Part shown: positions 15,630 through 24,342 of the stretch, in pieces
Layout of the letters: every line of letters begins with the position of its first letter
Numbering within the stretch: position 1 is the first letter of the stretch
DNA from: Bacteroidota bacterium
GTDB taxonomy: Bacteria > Bacteroidota > Bacteroidia > Bacteroidales > Porphyromonadaceae
Assembly (NCBI GenBank): GCA_023395395.1
Contig: JAEWZH010000003.1
Location: forward strand, 1 to 64,000
DNA length: 64,000 nucleotides
Direction: 5' to 3'
Program-made: the position numbers and the translations under genes
The notes under the pieces: generated by a model
Told to the model about the DNA's origin: nothing
The model's database searches: none
Seen by the model: only the letters and a program-made list of their open reading frames with translations

Positions 15630-16301
15630 CTATTCAATCAGACGATATTTAGTTCGCACCTCTTTAATACTCATACGTTCTTCAAAGTGCCACCACTCCC
15701 TTCGGATATTTCTAAGTCCCTCGCTATTCAATAAATTGGTCAAATAGCGCCGATTATTGTACGCCTCCTTTGAGATGAGCCCTTTTTGCAACAAGCCCTT
15801 CTCATTATCGGTATGGCTACGTATACCGAAGTGATCCACCTCACTACCCATGTCTACACGCTCCCCAGTCGCTGTATTTACGATAGTTACATCTACCGCA
15901 GCACCATAATTGTGTCGTCCGCCTCCATTATTGGGAGAAGCGACATATATCTGATTCGGTGTCCCCTTTACTGCATTGTACATACGTCGTTGCACACTGA
16001 GTGGGCGTGCAGCATCACAGATAAGAAGAGAGTACTCCTCTCCCCAGTCTGATTTTAGCCTTGTCTGAGCTCTCTTGAGCTTCTGAGCAAAGTGGGGCAA
16101 CATATATGCCTGAGAAATATCTCCGTACATATTTTCTCCCACAAAGTTATCCTCCGAGGCATACATCAGCTCTACTTGGATGGAGGGATCAACATCCTTA
16201 ATATCCACAAGCCCTACAAATCGCTCCTGCGCCCACAAGGGGAGACAAAGAAAAAACAGCAGAAGCATCCATAGACACTTCTGCTGCTTTGTGACACTCA
16301 T
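15630..16301 (-). CDS. Secreted D-Ala-D-Ala dipeptidase, VanX type (peptidase M15D)
   Basis: Zinc dipeptidase that cleaves free D-Ala-D-Ala. The active-site pattern is visible: GGGRHNYGAAVDV supplies the first Zn-binding His and Asp of the SxHxxGxAxD-type motif, and REWWHFEE near the C-terminus supplies the catalytic Glu and the second Zn-binding His. A hydrophobic signal peptide (CLWMLLLFFLCLPLWA) indicates export, so periplasmic peptide recycling is more likely than vancomycin resistance. ATGs at 16325, 16313 and 16301 are possible; the last gives a normal signal peptide and avoids overlap with rho, whose stop is at 16318. It directly follows rho and is probably co-transcribed. Confidence 0.9.
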   Translation of the reverse strand: MSVTKQQKCLWMLLLFFLCLPLWAQERFVGLVDIKDVDPSIQVELMYASEDNFVGENMYGDISQAYMLPHFAQKLKRAQTRLKSDWGEEYSLLICDAARPLSVQRRMYNAVKGTPNQIYVASPNNGGGRHNYGAAVDVTIVNTATGERVDMGSEVDHFGIRSHTDNEKGLLQKGLISKEAYNNRRYLTNLLNSEGLRNIRREWWHFEERMSIKEVRTKYRLIE

Positions 16302-16317
16302 TATAATTCCCATAGAA

Positions 16318-18294
16318 TCAACCATTCATCGAGGCGAGAAACTCGATGTTATCCACTGTCCCCTCCATGCGGCTCTTGATAAATTCCATAGCCTCTACCG
16401 AATTCATATCACCAATGTGACGACGAAGTACCCACATACGATTGAGTGTCTCCTTGTCTTGTAAGAGATCGTCACGGCGTGTACTGGAACTAAGCAGATC
16501 CACAGCTGGGAAGATGCGCTTATTAGAGAGCTTGCGATCGAGCTGTAATTCCATATTTCCCGTGCCCTTGAACTCCTCGAAGATTACTTCGTCCATCTTA
16601 GAGCCCGTCTCAGTCAGTGCTGTAGCCAAGATAGTCAGGCTACCTCCACCCTCGATATTTCGTGCTGCTCCAAAGAAACGCTTAGGCTTCTGTAGCGCGT
16701 TGGCATCTACTCCTCCCGAGAGCACCTTGCCACTTGCAGGTTGTACCGTATTATAAGCTCGTGCAAGACGAGTGATAGAGTCCAAGAGGATGACCACATC
16801 ATGTCCACACTCCACGAGCCGCTTTGCCTTCTGAAGGACGATGTCGGCAATCTTTACATGCTGTTCAGCTGGTTCATCAAAAGTAGAAGCAATCACCTCC
16901 GCATTGACATTGCGCGCCATATCAGTCACCTCCTCTGGACGCTCATCAATCAAAAGGATAATCATGTACACCTCAGGGTGATTATGCGCAATCGCATTGG
17001 CAATATCCTTAAGGAGCATGGTCTTACCCGTCTTGGGTTGAGCCACGATCAACCCTCGCTGTCCTTTTCCAATAGGAGCAAATAGATCCACCACACGCAC
17101 CGCAAGCTTATCCTGCACCTTTACGCTCGTTGGTGACTCTAGCTTAAACTTCTCTGTGGGGAAAAGAGGGGTTAGGTACTCAAAGGGTACTCGATCACGA
17201 ACTTGTTTAGGGTCACAACCATTGAGCCGTACGAGGCTCTTCATCGGGAAATATTTATCCCTATCCCTCGGAGGGGTCACAATAGCTTCTAGCACATCAC
17301 CCGTCTTTAGCCCGTAAGTCTTGATCTGAGACTGTGAGACGTATACATCGTCAGGGCTGGAGAGATAGTTGTAATCACTTGATCGAATAAAGCCATAGCC
17401 ATCGGGCAACACTTCTAGCACGCCAGTACTGCGAAGCGAGTCCTTAAAGTCATACATCGGCACAGGTCTCTGCTGTTGTATTGCCGGGAGAACTGGCTGC
17501 TGCACATGGGGCGCTTGGACTTGTGGTACTTGCGGACGATTATTGTTATTGGTCTGCTGAGATGATTGTTGTCTTGACTGTTGTTGCTGGACGCTAGGCT
17601 TTGGATCCTCTGACCTCTTCTGAGGGTGAGAGGGTGTAATCATACTCATCATATCTGTGAGTACCGTCTTACTCGCATTCTTATTGACAAATACTTGTTT
17701 TTGTGCTTGCTCCTCTCTAGCAATCGTATTCGTAGTTGTAACCTCCCTAGACTCTTGTTTTGGAGGCTCTGATTGCTGGGCATTTTCCACTGGGGTCTCC
17801 TCGGCAGCTACTAAATCTGTTTTCTTTGCTGCCCTTGCCGCTTGCTCCGCCTTAGTTGGTCTGCCTCTACGGCGTCTCTTCTCGGGTTCGGCATTTGAAC
17901 TACTCTCAGCAACTTTCGCTGGAGAGGCATCGACTTTGTCAGCTGGCTTACGTCGAGGATTAGCTGCTGCTGCTTTAGCCTTAGCTACCGCTTCCTCCTT
18001 GGCAGGATCAATTGGTTTTGTATCCTGCTCCTTAGCGGTCACTTGAGACTTTGTTTGAGACTGGGGCTTTCGATCTCGCCCTCTATTATTACCGCTATTA
18101 TTTTTATTGTTATTATTCCTATTGCCAGACATTTGCTGAGCTACTTGAGCAGCCTGCTCGTCAAGAATCTGATAGACCACATTTTGGCGGGACATCTTGG
18201 GAATCTTACCCTTGGTACCCAGCTCCTCTGCGACCTTATTGAGTTCCTCATCACTTAGAGAATTAAGCTCAAAAAGCGTGTAAGTACGTGCCAT
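16318..18294 (-). CDS. rho: Transcription termination factor Rho with long disordered insert
   Basis: Hexameric RNA helicase that ends transcription. Of 658 residues, the N-terminal Rho_N helical domain is 1-45 (YTLFELNSLSDEELNKVAEELG), followed by about 230 residues of low-complexity sequence rich in N, Q, K, E and P. The RNA-binding cold-shock-like domain starts at LEVLPDGYGFIRSSDYNYL (about 293). The ATPase has the Walker A loop AQPKTGKT near residue 415, LLIDERPEEVTDM, and VILLDSITRLARAYN. The insert is longer than in E. coli Rho (419 residues in total) and is characteristic of Bacteroidota, where such regions have been linked to condensate formation. tRNA-Tyr and a consensus promoter lie upstream; the VanX-like gene lies downstream. 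Confidence 0.97.
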   Translation of the reverse strand: MARTYTLFELNSLSDEELNKVAEELGTKGKIPKMSRQNVVYQILDEQAAQVAQQMSGNRNNNNKNNSGNNRGRDRKPQSQTKSQVTAKEQDTKPIDPAKEEAVAKAKAAAANPRRKPADKVDASPAKVAESSSNAEPEKRRRRGRPTKAEQAARAAKKTDLVAAEETPVENAQQSEPPKQESREVTTTNTIAREEQAQKQVFVNKNASKTVLTDMMSMITPSHPQKRSEDPKPSVQQQQSRQQSSQQTNNNNRPQVPQVQAPHVQQPVLPAIQQQRPVPMYDFKDSLRSTGVLEVLPDGYGFIRSSDYNYLSSPDDVYVSQSQIKTYGLKTGDVLEAIVTPPRDRDKYFPMKSLVRLNGCDPKQVRDRVPFEYLTPLFPTEKFKLESPTSVKVQDKLAVRVVDLFAPIGKGQRGLIVAQPKTGKTMLLKDIANAIAHNHPEVYMIILLIDERPEEVTDMARNVNAEVIASTFDEPAEQHVKIADIVLQKAKRLVECGHDVVILLDSITRLARAYNTVQPASGKVLSGGVDANALQKPKRFFGAARNIEGGGSLTILATALTETGSKMDEVIFEEFKGTGNMELQLDRKLSNKRIFPAVDLLSSSTRRDDLLQDKETLNRMWVLRRHIGDMNSVEAMEFIKSRMEGTVDNIEFLASMNG

Positions 18295-18416
18295 TAATCA
18301 TTAATTTATAAGATCCAATCCCTTCCACGATGTACCCTATCCAGACTGGCGGGTGTAAAGAAAATCAATGGAGACACTAAATCAAGTAGTGAAATACTAA
18401 AGAAGTACATATAAAG

Positions 18417-18498
18417 TGGGCAGTGATGGATTCGAACCACCGAAGGCTTAGCCAGCTGAGTTACAGTCAGCCCCATTTGTCCACTCTGGTAACTGCCC
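18417..18498 (-). tRNA. tRNA-Tyr (GTA)
   Basis: On the minus strand the acceptor GGGCAGT pairs with ACTGCCC (discriminator A). The anticodon stem CTGA/TCAG encloses a GTA anticodon, and a long class II variable arm precedes the T arm GGTTCGAATCC. CCA is not encoded. It lies 122 bases upstream of rho with no promoter or terminator visible between them, so some transcripts may run on into rho. Confidence 0.93.
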
Positions 18499-18560
18499 CT
18501 ATTTTTTATTTGTATATGTACTGGATGAATGACAAGCGGGATAGCCCACTCATTTCAATG

Positions 18561-18592
18561 CAAAGGTAACAAAATCCCCCCATAAATCCAAA
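18561..18592 (-). promoter_or_regulatory. Promoter of tRNA-Tyr (and possibly rho)
   Basis: Minus-strand TTTG (18592-18589) and TACCTTTG (18568-18561) are separated by 20 bases, fitting the Bacteroidota consensus. Transcription would start about 55 bases upstream of the tRNA. Confidence 0.78.
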
Positions 18593-18762
18593 TCAATAAC
18601 ACTGTACTATTCTGCAAGTAGGGTACCTGTCTGGTCAAGGTAATTATTTATCCCACTAGTAGCAGAGATCTCTATTGTAGTGCTTCTGAAAACGGGCACA
18701 TTCAAGAGACCAGAAACCTCTAGTTCGAGATCTATGTCTCTGTTCAATTCTAGGATATTGTG

Positions 18763-18770
18763 TATATTTG
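18763..18770 (+). promoter_or_regulatory. -7 box for the plus-strand hypothetical gene/mscS-type operon
   Basis: TATATTTG matches TAnnTTTG and lies 54 bases before the ATG at 18825; no good -33 element. Nothing else is visible in 18593-18824. Confidence 0.5.
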
Positions 18771-18824
18771 CTATACTTAGAGTGAGTATCATCAACCAAA
18801 ACACGAAATAAAAAGGACAAGAAA

Positions 18825-19640
18825 ATGAGTAAAAATAGCTTCTGGAAGATGGTTGGGATAGGTGCAGGAGTGGCCATTGGCATCTATCTGATGAGAGAGT
18901 ATATACAGAAAAAAAAGGCTTTCTTGGGTAATTTTTCGCCACTTATTGACCATGTAGACATCACTACGGACGGCGTACTGACGGAACGATGGGTGTTTCA
19001 CTGGGATGATGAGGAGCGCTGTCGCAGGGCTACGCAACTCAAACTGGACAGCATGGGCAACGTCACTGGTCGCAAACACCAAGTATTTGATTTCTTTGAC
19101 GAAAGGATAGAGGTGCTTACTTATCTTGACGATGAAGCCACACCTGATGATGTGTCGTATCTGCTTCTCAATGAGCTAGACGTAGTAACCTCTATCGTGC
19201 ATCGCTCAAAAGGGGGGCAGGAAGAGCGATGGGATACCACCATCAACGGTGCCGAGCTGGCGCAGATAACCAATGAGGATACCACTGCTACAATGTACTG
19301 GCATGAGGGTAACCTTGAGGGTATTTCTTATGATGGTGATGCGAGAGTAAAGATGACCTATTACAAGGATAAGGAAAATTACGTATTCCCTGACATCAAT
19401 CTCTTTATCAATGGGTTTGACATAGAATTGCTCATGACCTATTTAATGGGAACTAGAAGTCGGCACTTCTTACGCACTAGAGTGACCACTGGGGCTAACT
19501 ATCACCAACAGTGCCATATATCATACCTTCTGGATAGCTTTGATAGACCAATCCAGGTATTGATAGAGGAGACCGAATTGAGCAACGATATCTCGACCAA
19601 CAGCAGCCGAGAGTTTGATATTACCTACAAGAAAATATGA
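18825..19640 (+). CDS. Membrane-anchored hypothetical protein with beta-rich repeats
   Basis: 271 residues. An N-terminal hydrophobic helix (about 8-23, MVGIGAGVAIGIYLM) is followed by a basic stretch (REYIQKKK), so the bulk is probably outside the cytoplasm or simply membrane-anchored. The rest is polar and beta-rich with recurring pairs such as RWVFHWDDEERCRR, MYWHEGNLEGISYDGDARVKMTYYKDKENYV, a pattern reminiscent of DUF4595-type YD-like proteins of Bacteroidota, but I cannot place it firmly. It overlaps the following channel gene by four bases (ATGA), so the two are translationally coupled. Function unknown. Confidence 0.75.
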   Translation: MSKNSFWKMVGIGAGVAIGIYLMREYIQKKKAFLGNFSPLIDHVDITTDGVLTERWVFHWDDEERCRRATQLKLDSMGNVTGRKHQVFDFFDERIEVLTYLDDEATPDDVSYLLLNELDVVTSIVHRSKGGQEERWDTTINGAELAQITNEDTTATMYWHEGNLEGISYDGDARVKMTYYKDKENYVFPDINLFINGFDIELLMTYLMGTRSRHFLRTRVTTGANYHQQCHISYLLDSFDRPIQVLIEETELSNDISTNSSREFDITYKKI

Positions 19641-20986
19641 GTCAAAGTCCAGCTACAAACCTCGCCGAAGCACAGAAAGCCATCGAGGAGACCATCATAG
19701 AAAGTATCTATCCAATGAGCGATGTGCGTAATGCGCTCAACAATCTCATTGATTTATTTGGTCTTGGGGTGGCAGAGGGAAGTGCACTCCATCAGCTAAT
19801 CAGTTTAGTGGTGGTGGCGGGCTTTTCCTTTTTGGTGTGGTTGCTATTGACCATACTATTTGTTCGTACCCTACCTAAGCTGATGAGGAGGATTCCTGCT
19901 TTGGCAAATGGAGGGACATCAAATACCAAGATCATCAATAAAGTCATCCTAATCATAGGGATATCGCTCTTTTCGAGCTTGCTACAGGTGGTATGGCCAG
20001 TGCCGACGATATGGTATAATGTCTTAAAGGCAGTGTGTAGTATCGTGATTACTTGGGTGGTGGCTCAGACCATCGCCTACCTTTTCGATATCATTCGGAG
20101 CAATATGCTAGCATCGTCAAAGTACAGTAGTAGCCCATTTGTCAATCTATTCCAAGTCTTTAAGGGAATAGTTTACTTCATCGCAGTGTTGGTGGTGATT
20201 TCTATTGTCTTTAAGGTGGATATGACGGCTATCGGAGCTGGGCTTACGGCATTGTCAGCGGTATTGATGTTGGTGTTTAAGGATACGATACTTGGTTTTG
20301 TTGCTAGCATCCAACTCTCCAATAATGATATGGTACGGGTCGGGGACTGGATTACGATGGATAAGTTTGGTGTGGATGGAGATGTTATCGATATTTCTCT
20401 CGCCACCATCAAGGTAAAGAACTTCGATAAGACGGTCTCGACTATCCCTCCCTATAGCATGCTTACAGAGTCTTTTCAAAACTGGAGACCGATGCAAGAG
20501 GATGGTGGTAGACGCGTGAAGCGCTCGCTTTTTATCGATATGCAGAGCATCAAGTTTGCCAATGCAGAGCTACTTGAGAGGTTGCACAAGGCACCTGCTC
20601 TAGCGGAGTATATCGATACGGTATTAAAGGACATAGAGAAGGACAATAAGGAACGAGGTTTAGAAGGATCTTTTGCTCGCAGAGAACTCACAAATGTAGG
20701 GCTTTTCCGCAGGTACATTGAACTGTACCTCAAAGGACACCCCAAAGTACATCCACACTTTACTTGTATGGTTCGTCAGCAGCAACCTACGTCTCAAGGG
20801 CTGCCTCTTGAGCTCTACTTCTTTACGGATACTACGGTGTGGGTTGATTATGAGAGTATCCAAAGTGATGTATTCGACCATCTACTCGCAGTGATTGGGG
20901 TATTTGAGCTTTCGGTATTTCAAAATGTCAATGGACGCAACATCACTACCCTATTGGAGGGATACAGTGATGCCCCAATGGCATAA
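19637..20986 (+). CDS. Mechanosensitive ion channel, MscS family (YbdG/MscM-like)
   Basis: The 449-residue inner-membrane protein would release solutes under membrane tension. Four to five hydrophobic helices occur between about 50 and 215; the pore-lining helix and its exit read GAGLTALSAVLMLVFKDTILGFVASIQL (two halves around 197-225). The MscS beta domain follows: DMVRVGDWITMDKFGVDGDVIDISLATIKVKNFD. A C-terminal segment NWRPMQEDGGRRVKRSL is characteristic of the YbdG subgroup. It overlaps the upstream hypothetical gene by four bases and ends at a very long palindromic terminator shared with the convergent DJ-1 gene. Confidence 0.92.
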   Translation: MSQSPATNLAEAQKAIEETIIESIYPMSDVRNALNNLIDLFGLGVAEGSALHQLISLVVVAGFSFLVWLLLTILFVRTLPKLMRRIPALANGGTSNTKIINKVILIIGISLFSSLLQVVWPVPTIWYNVLKAVCSIVITWVVAQTIAYLFDIIRSNMLASSKYSSSPFVNLFQVFKGIVYFIAVLVVISIVFKVDMTAIGAGLTALSAVLMLVFKDTILGFVASIQLSNNDMVRVGDWITMDKFGVDGDVIDISLATIKVKNFDKTVSTIPPYSMLTESFQNWRPMQEDGGRRVKRSLFIDMQSIKFANAELLERLHKAPALAEYIDTVLKDIEKDNKERGLEGSFARRELTNVGLFRRYIELYLKGHPKVHPHFTCMVRQQQPTSQGLPLELYFFTDTTVWVDYESIQSDVFDHLLAVIGVFELSVFQNVNGRNITTLLEGYSDAPMA

Positions 20987-21065
20987 TCCATCAAAGCATA
21001 ATAAACGAGAGGGGCTATCTGCAACTAGTGCAGGTAGCCCCTCTCGTTTATTATGCTTTGATGGA
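20987..21065. terminator. Exceptionally long bidirectional terminator hairpin
   Basis: Two 37-base arms (20987-21023 and 21029-21065) are complementary except for one G-U type mismatch, with a five-base ACTAG loop. AT-rich outer parts (AAAGCATAATAAA) give T-rich exits on both strands, and the GC core is GAGAGGGGCTA. It lies between the convergent mscS-like and DJ-1 genes and occupies the whole intergenic space. Confidence 0.85.
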
Positions 21066-21068
21066 AGA

Positions 21069-21638
21069 TTATTCCTCTTCAAGTTCTTCAGTAATCAACA
21101 GTCCCTCAGCCACATCGTATGCCTTTTCATAGCCTTCAAGTTCACCCAAAATGGCAGCACCAAAATTAAACACATAGCCTGGGCCACGACCCGTGATGAT
21201 GTGCCCATCTACCACAGCCGGCATAGCCATATATTTGGCTCCCTTTAGTTCTGACTCAAAGCCTGGATAAGCAGTAGCTTTCTTACCCTCAAGCAAGCCC
21301 ATTCGACCAAATACCAATGGAGAAGCACACATAGCGGCGATATACTTGCCTGCCTCGTAATGGCGAGAGATCATATCGCGCAGTGCTTCACTCTCGTAAA
21401 GATTAGTAGCACCTGGCATCCCACCTGGTAGCACAATAGCATCTACCATATTCGATTTTACCTCGTCAATACTATAGTCTGCAATGATTTTCAAACCATG
21501 GGCTGAGGTGATCTCTTTCTCCTTGTAGATAGATACGAAGTGAGCATCCACTCCTCCACGACGCAGAGTGTCTAATGTCCCCACTGCCTCTGTCTCCTCC
21601 GTGCCATTGGCAACGAAGATAAATGCTGTCTTTGCCAT
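21069..21638 (-). CDS. DJ-1/PfpI family protein
   Basis: The 189-residue protein has the DJ-1 fold signatures: FVANGTEETEAV with the conserved glutamate near residue 16, VLPGGMPGA, and the nucleophile elbow AAMCASPLVF with a cysteine near residue 104, followed by ATAYPGFE. DJ-1 relatives are cysteine-based proteins linked to oxidative or carbonyl stress or act as chaperones or peptidases; the specific activity is not readable here. It is the last gene of the lptFG-to-DJ-1 minus-strand run, 15 bases after tonB, and ends at the long palindromic terminator. The acidic C-terminal tail is EELEEE. Confidence 0.92.
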   Translation of the reverse strand: MAKTAFIFVANGTEETEAVGTLDTLRRGGVDAHFVSIYKEKEITSAHGLKIIADYSIDEVKSNMVDAIVLPGGMPGATNLYESEALRDMISRHYEAGKYIAAMCASPLVFGRMGLLEGKKATAYPGFESELKGAKYMAMPAVVDGHIITGRGPGYVFNFGAAILGELEGYEKAYDVAEGLLITEELEEE

Positions 21639-21653
21639 ACTATTTCCCTTTTA

Positions 21654-22463
21654 TTACTTTAGTCTAAATCGATACGTAATCGTCCCAGTCTGATTATTAA
21701 GCCCGTCAATGGCATTAAAGCGGGTCGCCTTTGCTGCACTAAGGGCGCTATTGCGAAGGGTCTGATTGCCAATAGTAGTCCCAGCCCCGATAAGCGCTTG
21801 GATGACTTGTCCCTGAGGGTTTACGGTGATGTTGATCACAATGTCGCCTTCCTCTTGTACATTGTAGCTAGGACGTTGAAGTCCACCACTGCCAAGGCTT
21901 CTACCGTCGAGAGAAAAGCTCCCGAAACCTCCTACTCCAACATTTACGCCACCAGATTGCACATTACCATCGAGAGATCCAGATTTGCCAGGATTTGCCA
22001 TAGGGTCTGTGCCACTACCAGACTGACCAGTGCCGCCAAAAGCACCAGAAACGTTTTTCTTAATCTGTTCTCGCCTACGCTGCTCCTCAAGCTCCTTTTG
22101 TCTACGTTGCTCCTCCTCTATCCTTTGACGCTCTATACGTTGCCGCTCTGCCTGCGCCTTACGGTTCTCTGGCGGTATCGTCATGGTGGGCGCATCCGGA
22201 GTTTCTTGGGTAAGAAGAGCATCATCAATTGGTTCAGGCGCAGGTTCAGGTGTTTGAGGAATAAAGTCGGGCTCTAACTGATGCGGCATAAACATTCCGG
22301 ACGCCAATTCAGAATCCCCAATATTCACCAAGATACCACCCTTTTCCTCTGGGAGCACAGCCCTAAGGTAGACAAACAGTAGCCCCACCAATACCACAGC
22401 ATGGACAGCTATGGTAACCACGAGAGCGATGACTCTATTCTTATTATTCTCTCTGCTTGGCAT
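21654..22463 (-). CDS. tonB: TonB family energy-transducing protein
   Basis: The 269-residue periplasm-spanning protein couples the inner-membrane proton force to outer-membrane receptors. One N-terminal helix (about 11-33, VIALVVTIAVHAVVLVGLLFVYL), a Pro/Glu-rich stretch (QTPEPAPEPIDD, about 69-80), a charged coiled-coil segment (EEQRRQKELEEQRRREQ), a Gly/Ser-rich linker and a C-terminal TonB domain with VVNINPQGQVIQALI-like strands ending in GTITYRFRLK. The C-domain order resembles TonB/TolA-type proteins of Bacteroidota. It is three bases from exbD, forming exbB-exbD-tonB, and would serve the receptor-like proteins elsewhere in the window. Confidence 0.9.
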   Translation of the reverse strand: MPSRENNKNRVIALVVTIAVHAVVLVGLLFVYLRAVLPEEKGGILVNIGDSELASGMFMPHQLEPDFIPQTPEPAPEPIDDALLTQETPDAPTMTIPPENRKAQAERQRIERQRIEEEQRRQKELEEQRRREQIKKNVSGAFGGTGQSGSGTDPMANPGKSGSLDGNVQSGGVNVGVGGFGSFSLDGRSLGSGGLQRPSYNVQEEGDIVINITVNPQGQVIQALIGAGTTIGNQTLRNSALSAAKATRFNAIDGLNNQTGTITYRFRLK

Positions 22464-22466
22464 GGC

Positions 22467-22877
22467 TTACTCCAATGGTCTTGTGGCCAACACCATCTGA
22501 TACTTATTCTCCACCGCAATATTGAGTAGCCTTACGATCTCTCTATAAGGCACCTCTTCATCGGCATAAAGCGCTACATACATATCAGGGTTTATAGCCT
22601 GTGTCGCCGCTAGATATGGAGCAATCTCCTCGAAGCTCACCTGCTGGTCGTCACCTCCCTCTACACCGACAAAGTATTGGAGATCCTTGGTCAGGACAAT
22701 ACGAGTAATCGGACGAGGGGCACTCTGTTGGCTAGACTTTGGAAGTGTCACTTTGAGGGAGCTAGGCACTACTAAGGTGCTACTCACCATAAAGAAGATA
22801 AGCAGCAGGAATATGGTATCGGTCATGGACGCCATACTAAAGACTTCCATCGCCTTATTCTTACGCTTTAGTTTCAT
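22467..22877 (-). CDS. exbD: Biopolymer transport protein ExbD
   Basis: 136-residue component of the TonB motor: basic N-terminus, a single helix at about 20-39 containing the proton-relay aspartate (MTDTIFLLLIFFMVSS, D20), then a small periplasmic domain with LPKSSQQSAPRPI and VALYADEEVPYREIVRLLNIA, the conserved ExbD/TolR C-terminal motif. Length is normal. It overlaps exbB by four bases (22874-22877) and is followed by tonB three bases later, so the complex is made from coupled genes. Confidence 0.95.
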   Translation of the reverse strand: MKLKRKNKAMEVFSMASMTDTIFLLLIFFMVSSTLVVPSSLKVTLPKSSQQSAPRPITRIVLTKDLQYFVGVEGGDDQQVSFEEIAPYLAATQAINPDMYVALYADEEVPYREIVRLLNIAVENKYQMVLATRPLE

Positions 22878-23602
22878 CTCTTAGTCGTTGGCTCATTTAT
22901 AAGATCCATAAACTCCAAGGTCTCTTGCTCTGACTTCGTGATGACCTCATCAACCTTTGCAACGAGGTAGTTATAAGCAAAAAGAGCAAGGATACCTACG
23001 ACAAGACCGCCAACGGTAGTTACAAGAGCCTCATAGATACCAGAAGAGAGTAAGCCAATATCAACCGATGATCCGGCACTAGCCATATTGTAAAACGCCT
23101 TGATCATACCCGTCACAGTTCCCAAGAAACCTATCATTGGAGCTCCAGATGCGACTGTCGCAAGTGCTGGCAGGCGCTTCTCGAGCTTTGCGACTTCGAT
23201 ATTACCCACGTTTTCTACAGCCATTTGAATATCAGTCATTGGACGACCCAATCTCTGAATACCTTTTTCAATCATCTTAGCTCCTGGTGTCCCTTTCGTA
23301 CGACAGAGCTCGACTGCCGACTGTATCTTCCCCTCACGGATATAATCGCGAATCTTACTTGTAAAGTCGGGATCTTTCTTCGCCATACTCTTCAATAGCA
23401 GGAGACGCTCTACGAAGATATATAGAGCTAGTAGCGAAAGCAGAATCAAGACAATCATTATCCATCCTCCCTTGGTTGCCAATTCCCAAAGGGACAGCTT
23501 CTCCACCGTATCAGCAACGGTAGAGGCAACACTACCATTCGATAGGTCTGGCATGGCATTTACAAGAGTATCACCCGCCACTTGTAATATTGTATTCAGC
23601 AT
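22874..23602 (-). CDS. exbB: MotA/TolQ/ExbB proton channel protein
   Basis: 242-residue inner-membrane protein with three helices: about 46-67 (GGWIMIVLILLSLLALYIFVERLL), about 150-175 (TVASGAPMIGFLGTVTGMIKAF) and about 190-215 (LVTTVGGLVVGILALFAYNYL). The GAPMIGFLGTVTGM and VTTVGGLVVGI motifs are diagnostic. An N-terminal extension of about 40 residues precedes the first helix. It is the first of exbB-exbD-tonB and lies 19 bases after pdxJ; the combination of pdxJ with this motor operon is also found in other Porphyromonas-type genomes as far as I recall. Confidence 0.95.
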   Translation of the reverse strand: MLNTILQVAGDTLVNAMPDLSNGSVASTVADTVEKLSLWELATKGGWIMIVLILLSLLALYIFVERLLLLKSMAKKDPDFTSKIRDYIREGKIQSAVELCRTKGTPGAKMIEKGIQRLGRPMTDIQMAVENVGNIEVAKLEKRLPALATVASGAPMIGFLGTVTGMIKAFYNMASAGSSVDIGLLSSGIYEALVTTVGGLVVGILALFAYNYLVAKVDEVITKSEQETLEFMDLINEPTTKR

Positions 23603-23621
23603 AATCTAATTGTTATTGTAT

Positions 23622-24338
23622 TTATCTTAAACATTCCAAATATCTCTTTACCGTCTCCTCAATCCCCAAATAGAGGGCATCGCAAATCAAAGCATGACCG
23701 ATAGATACCTCTGCGAGGTTGGGCAATTGCTGGGCTAGATATCGAAGATTGTGTAGGTCTAAATCGTGCCCCGCATTTACCTCCAATCCTACCTCTCCTG
23801 CCACCTTAGCAGCCTCGACAAAAGGCCTCACTGCCGCCTCTCTATCTTTGTGGTAATTTGCGGCATACGGTTCGGTATAGAGCTCAATCCTGTCAGTACC
23901 GACCTCACGAGCAGTTTGGATATTACCTAAGTCTGTATCCACAAAGATTGAAGTACGAATGCCACATTCTTTGAGCTGTTGGATAATATCTTTAAGGAAA
24001 TCGAAGTGCTTGCCCACTTCCCATCCCGCATTGCTTGTCAATACTCCTGGTGGATCAGGGACAAGTGTCACCTGAGTAGGCTTGACATCCAAAACCAGCT
24101 TCATAAAGTCTGGCGAGGGATAACCTTCAATATTAAACTCCGTCGATACAATCTTTTTTAGGGCGTAAACATCAGTATAGCGAATATGACGCTCATCCGG
24201 ACGGGGGTGAACCGTGATCCCTTCGGCTCCAAAGCGTTCAATATCCTTAGACATCTGTATTAAGTCAGGATTATTACCTCCACGAGCATTACGAATGGTC
24301 GCAATCTTATTGACATTTACACTAAGCCTAGTCTTCAT
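23622..24338 (-). CDS. pdxJ: Pyridoxine 5'-phosphate synthase
   Basis: 238-residue TIM-barrel enzyme that joins 1-deoxyxylulose 5-phosphate with aminoacetone phosphate to give vitamin B6 phosphate. Signatures: TRLSVNVNKIATIRNARGG at the start, ITVHPRPDERHI around residue 40, VTLVPDPPG (about 94-102), VFVDTDLGNIQTA-like loop, and VNAGHDLDLHNL (about 185-196) with the active-site region. Length fits the family. It begins four bases after ribBA and is followed by exbB, within an apparent operon. Confidence 0.97.
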   Translation of the reverse strand: MKTRLSVNVNKIATIRNARGGNNPDLIQMSKDIERFGAEGITVHPRPDERHIRYTDVYALKKIVSTEFNIEGYPSPDFMKLVLDVKPTQVTLVPDPPGVLTSNAGWEVGKHFDFLKDIIQQLKECGIRTSIFVDTDLGNIQTAREVGTDRIELYTEPYAANYHKDREAAVRPFVEAAKVAGEVGLEVNAGHDLDLHNLRYLAQQLPNLAEVSIGHALICDALYLGIEETVKRYLECLR

Positions 24339-24342
24339 TGCC

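Noticed and set aside
15630..16301. Vancomycin-resistance gene
   Set aside because: VanX-type motif is present, but the protein is exported and no vanH, vanA-type ligase or regulator is adjacent; a wall-recycling role is more likely.
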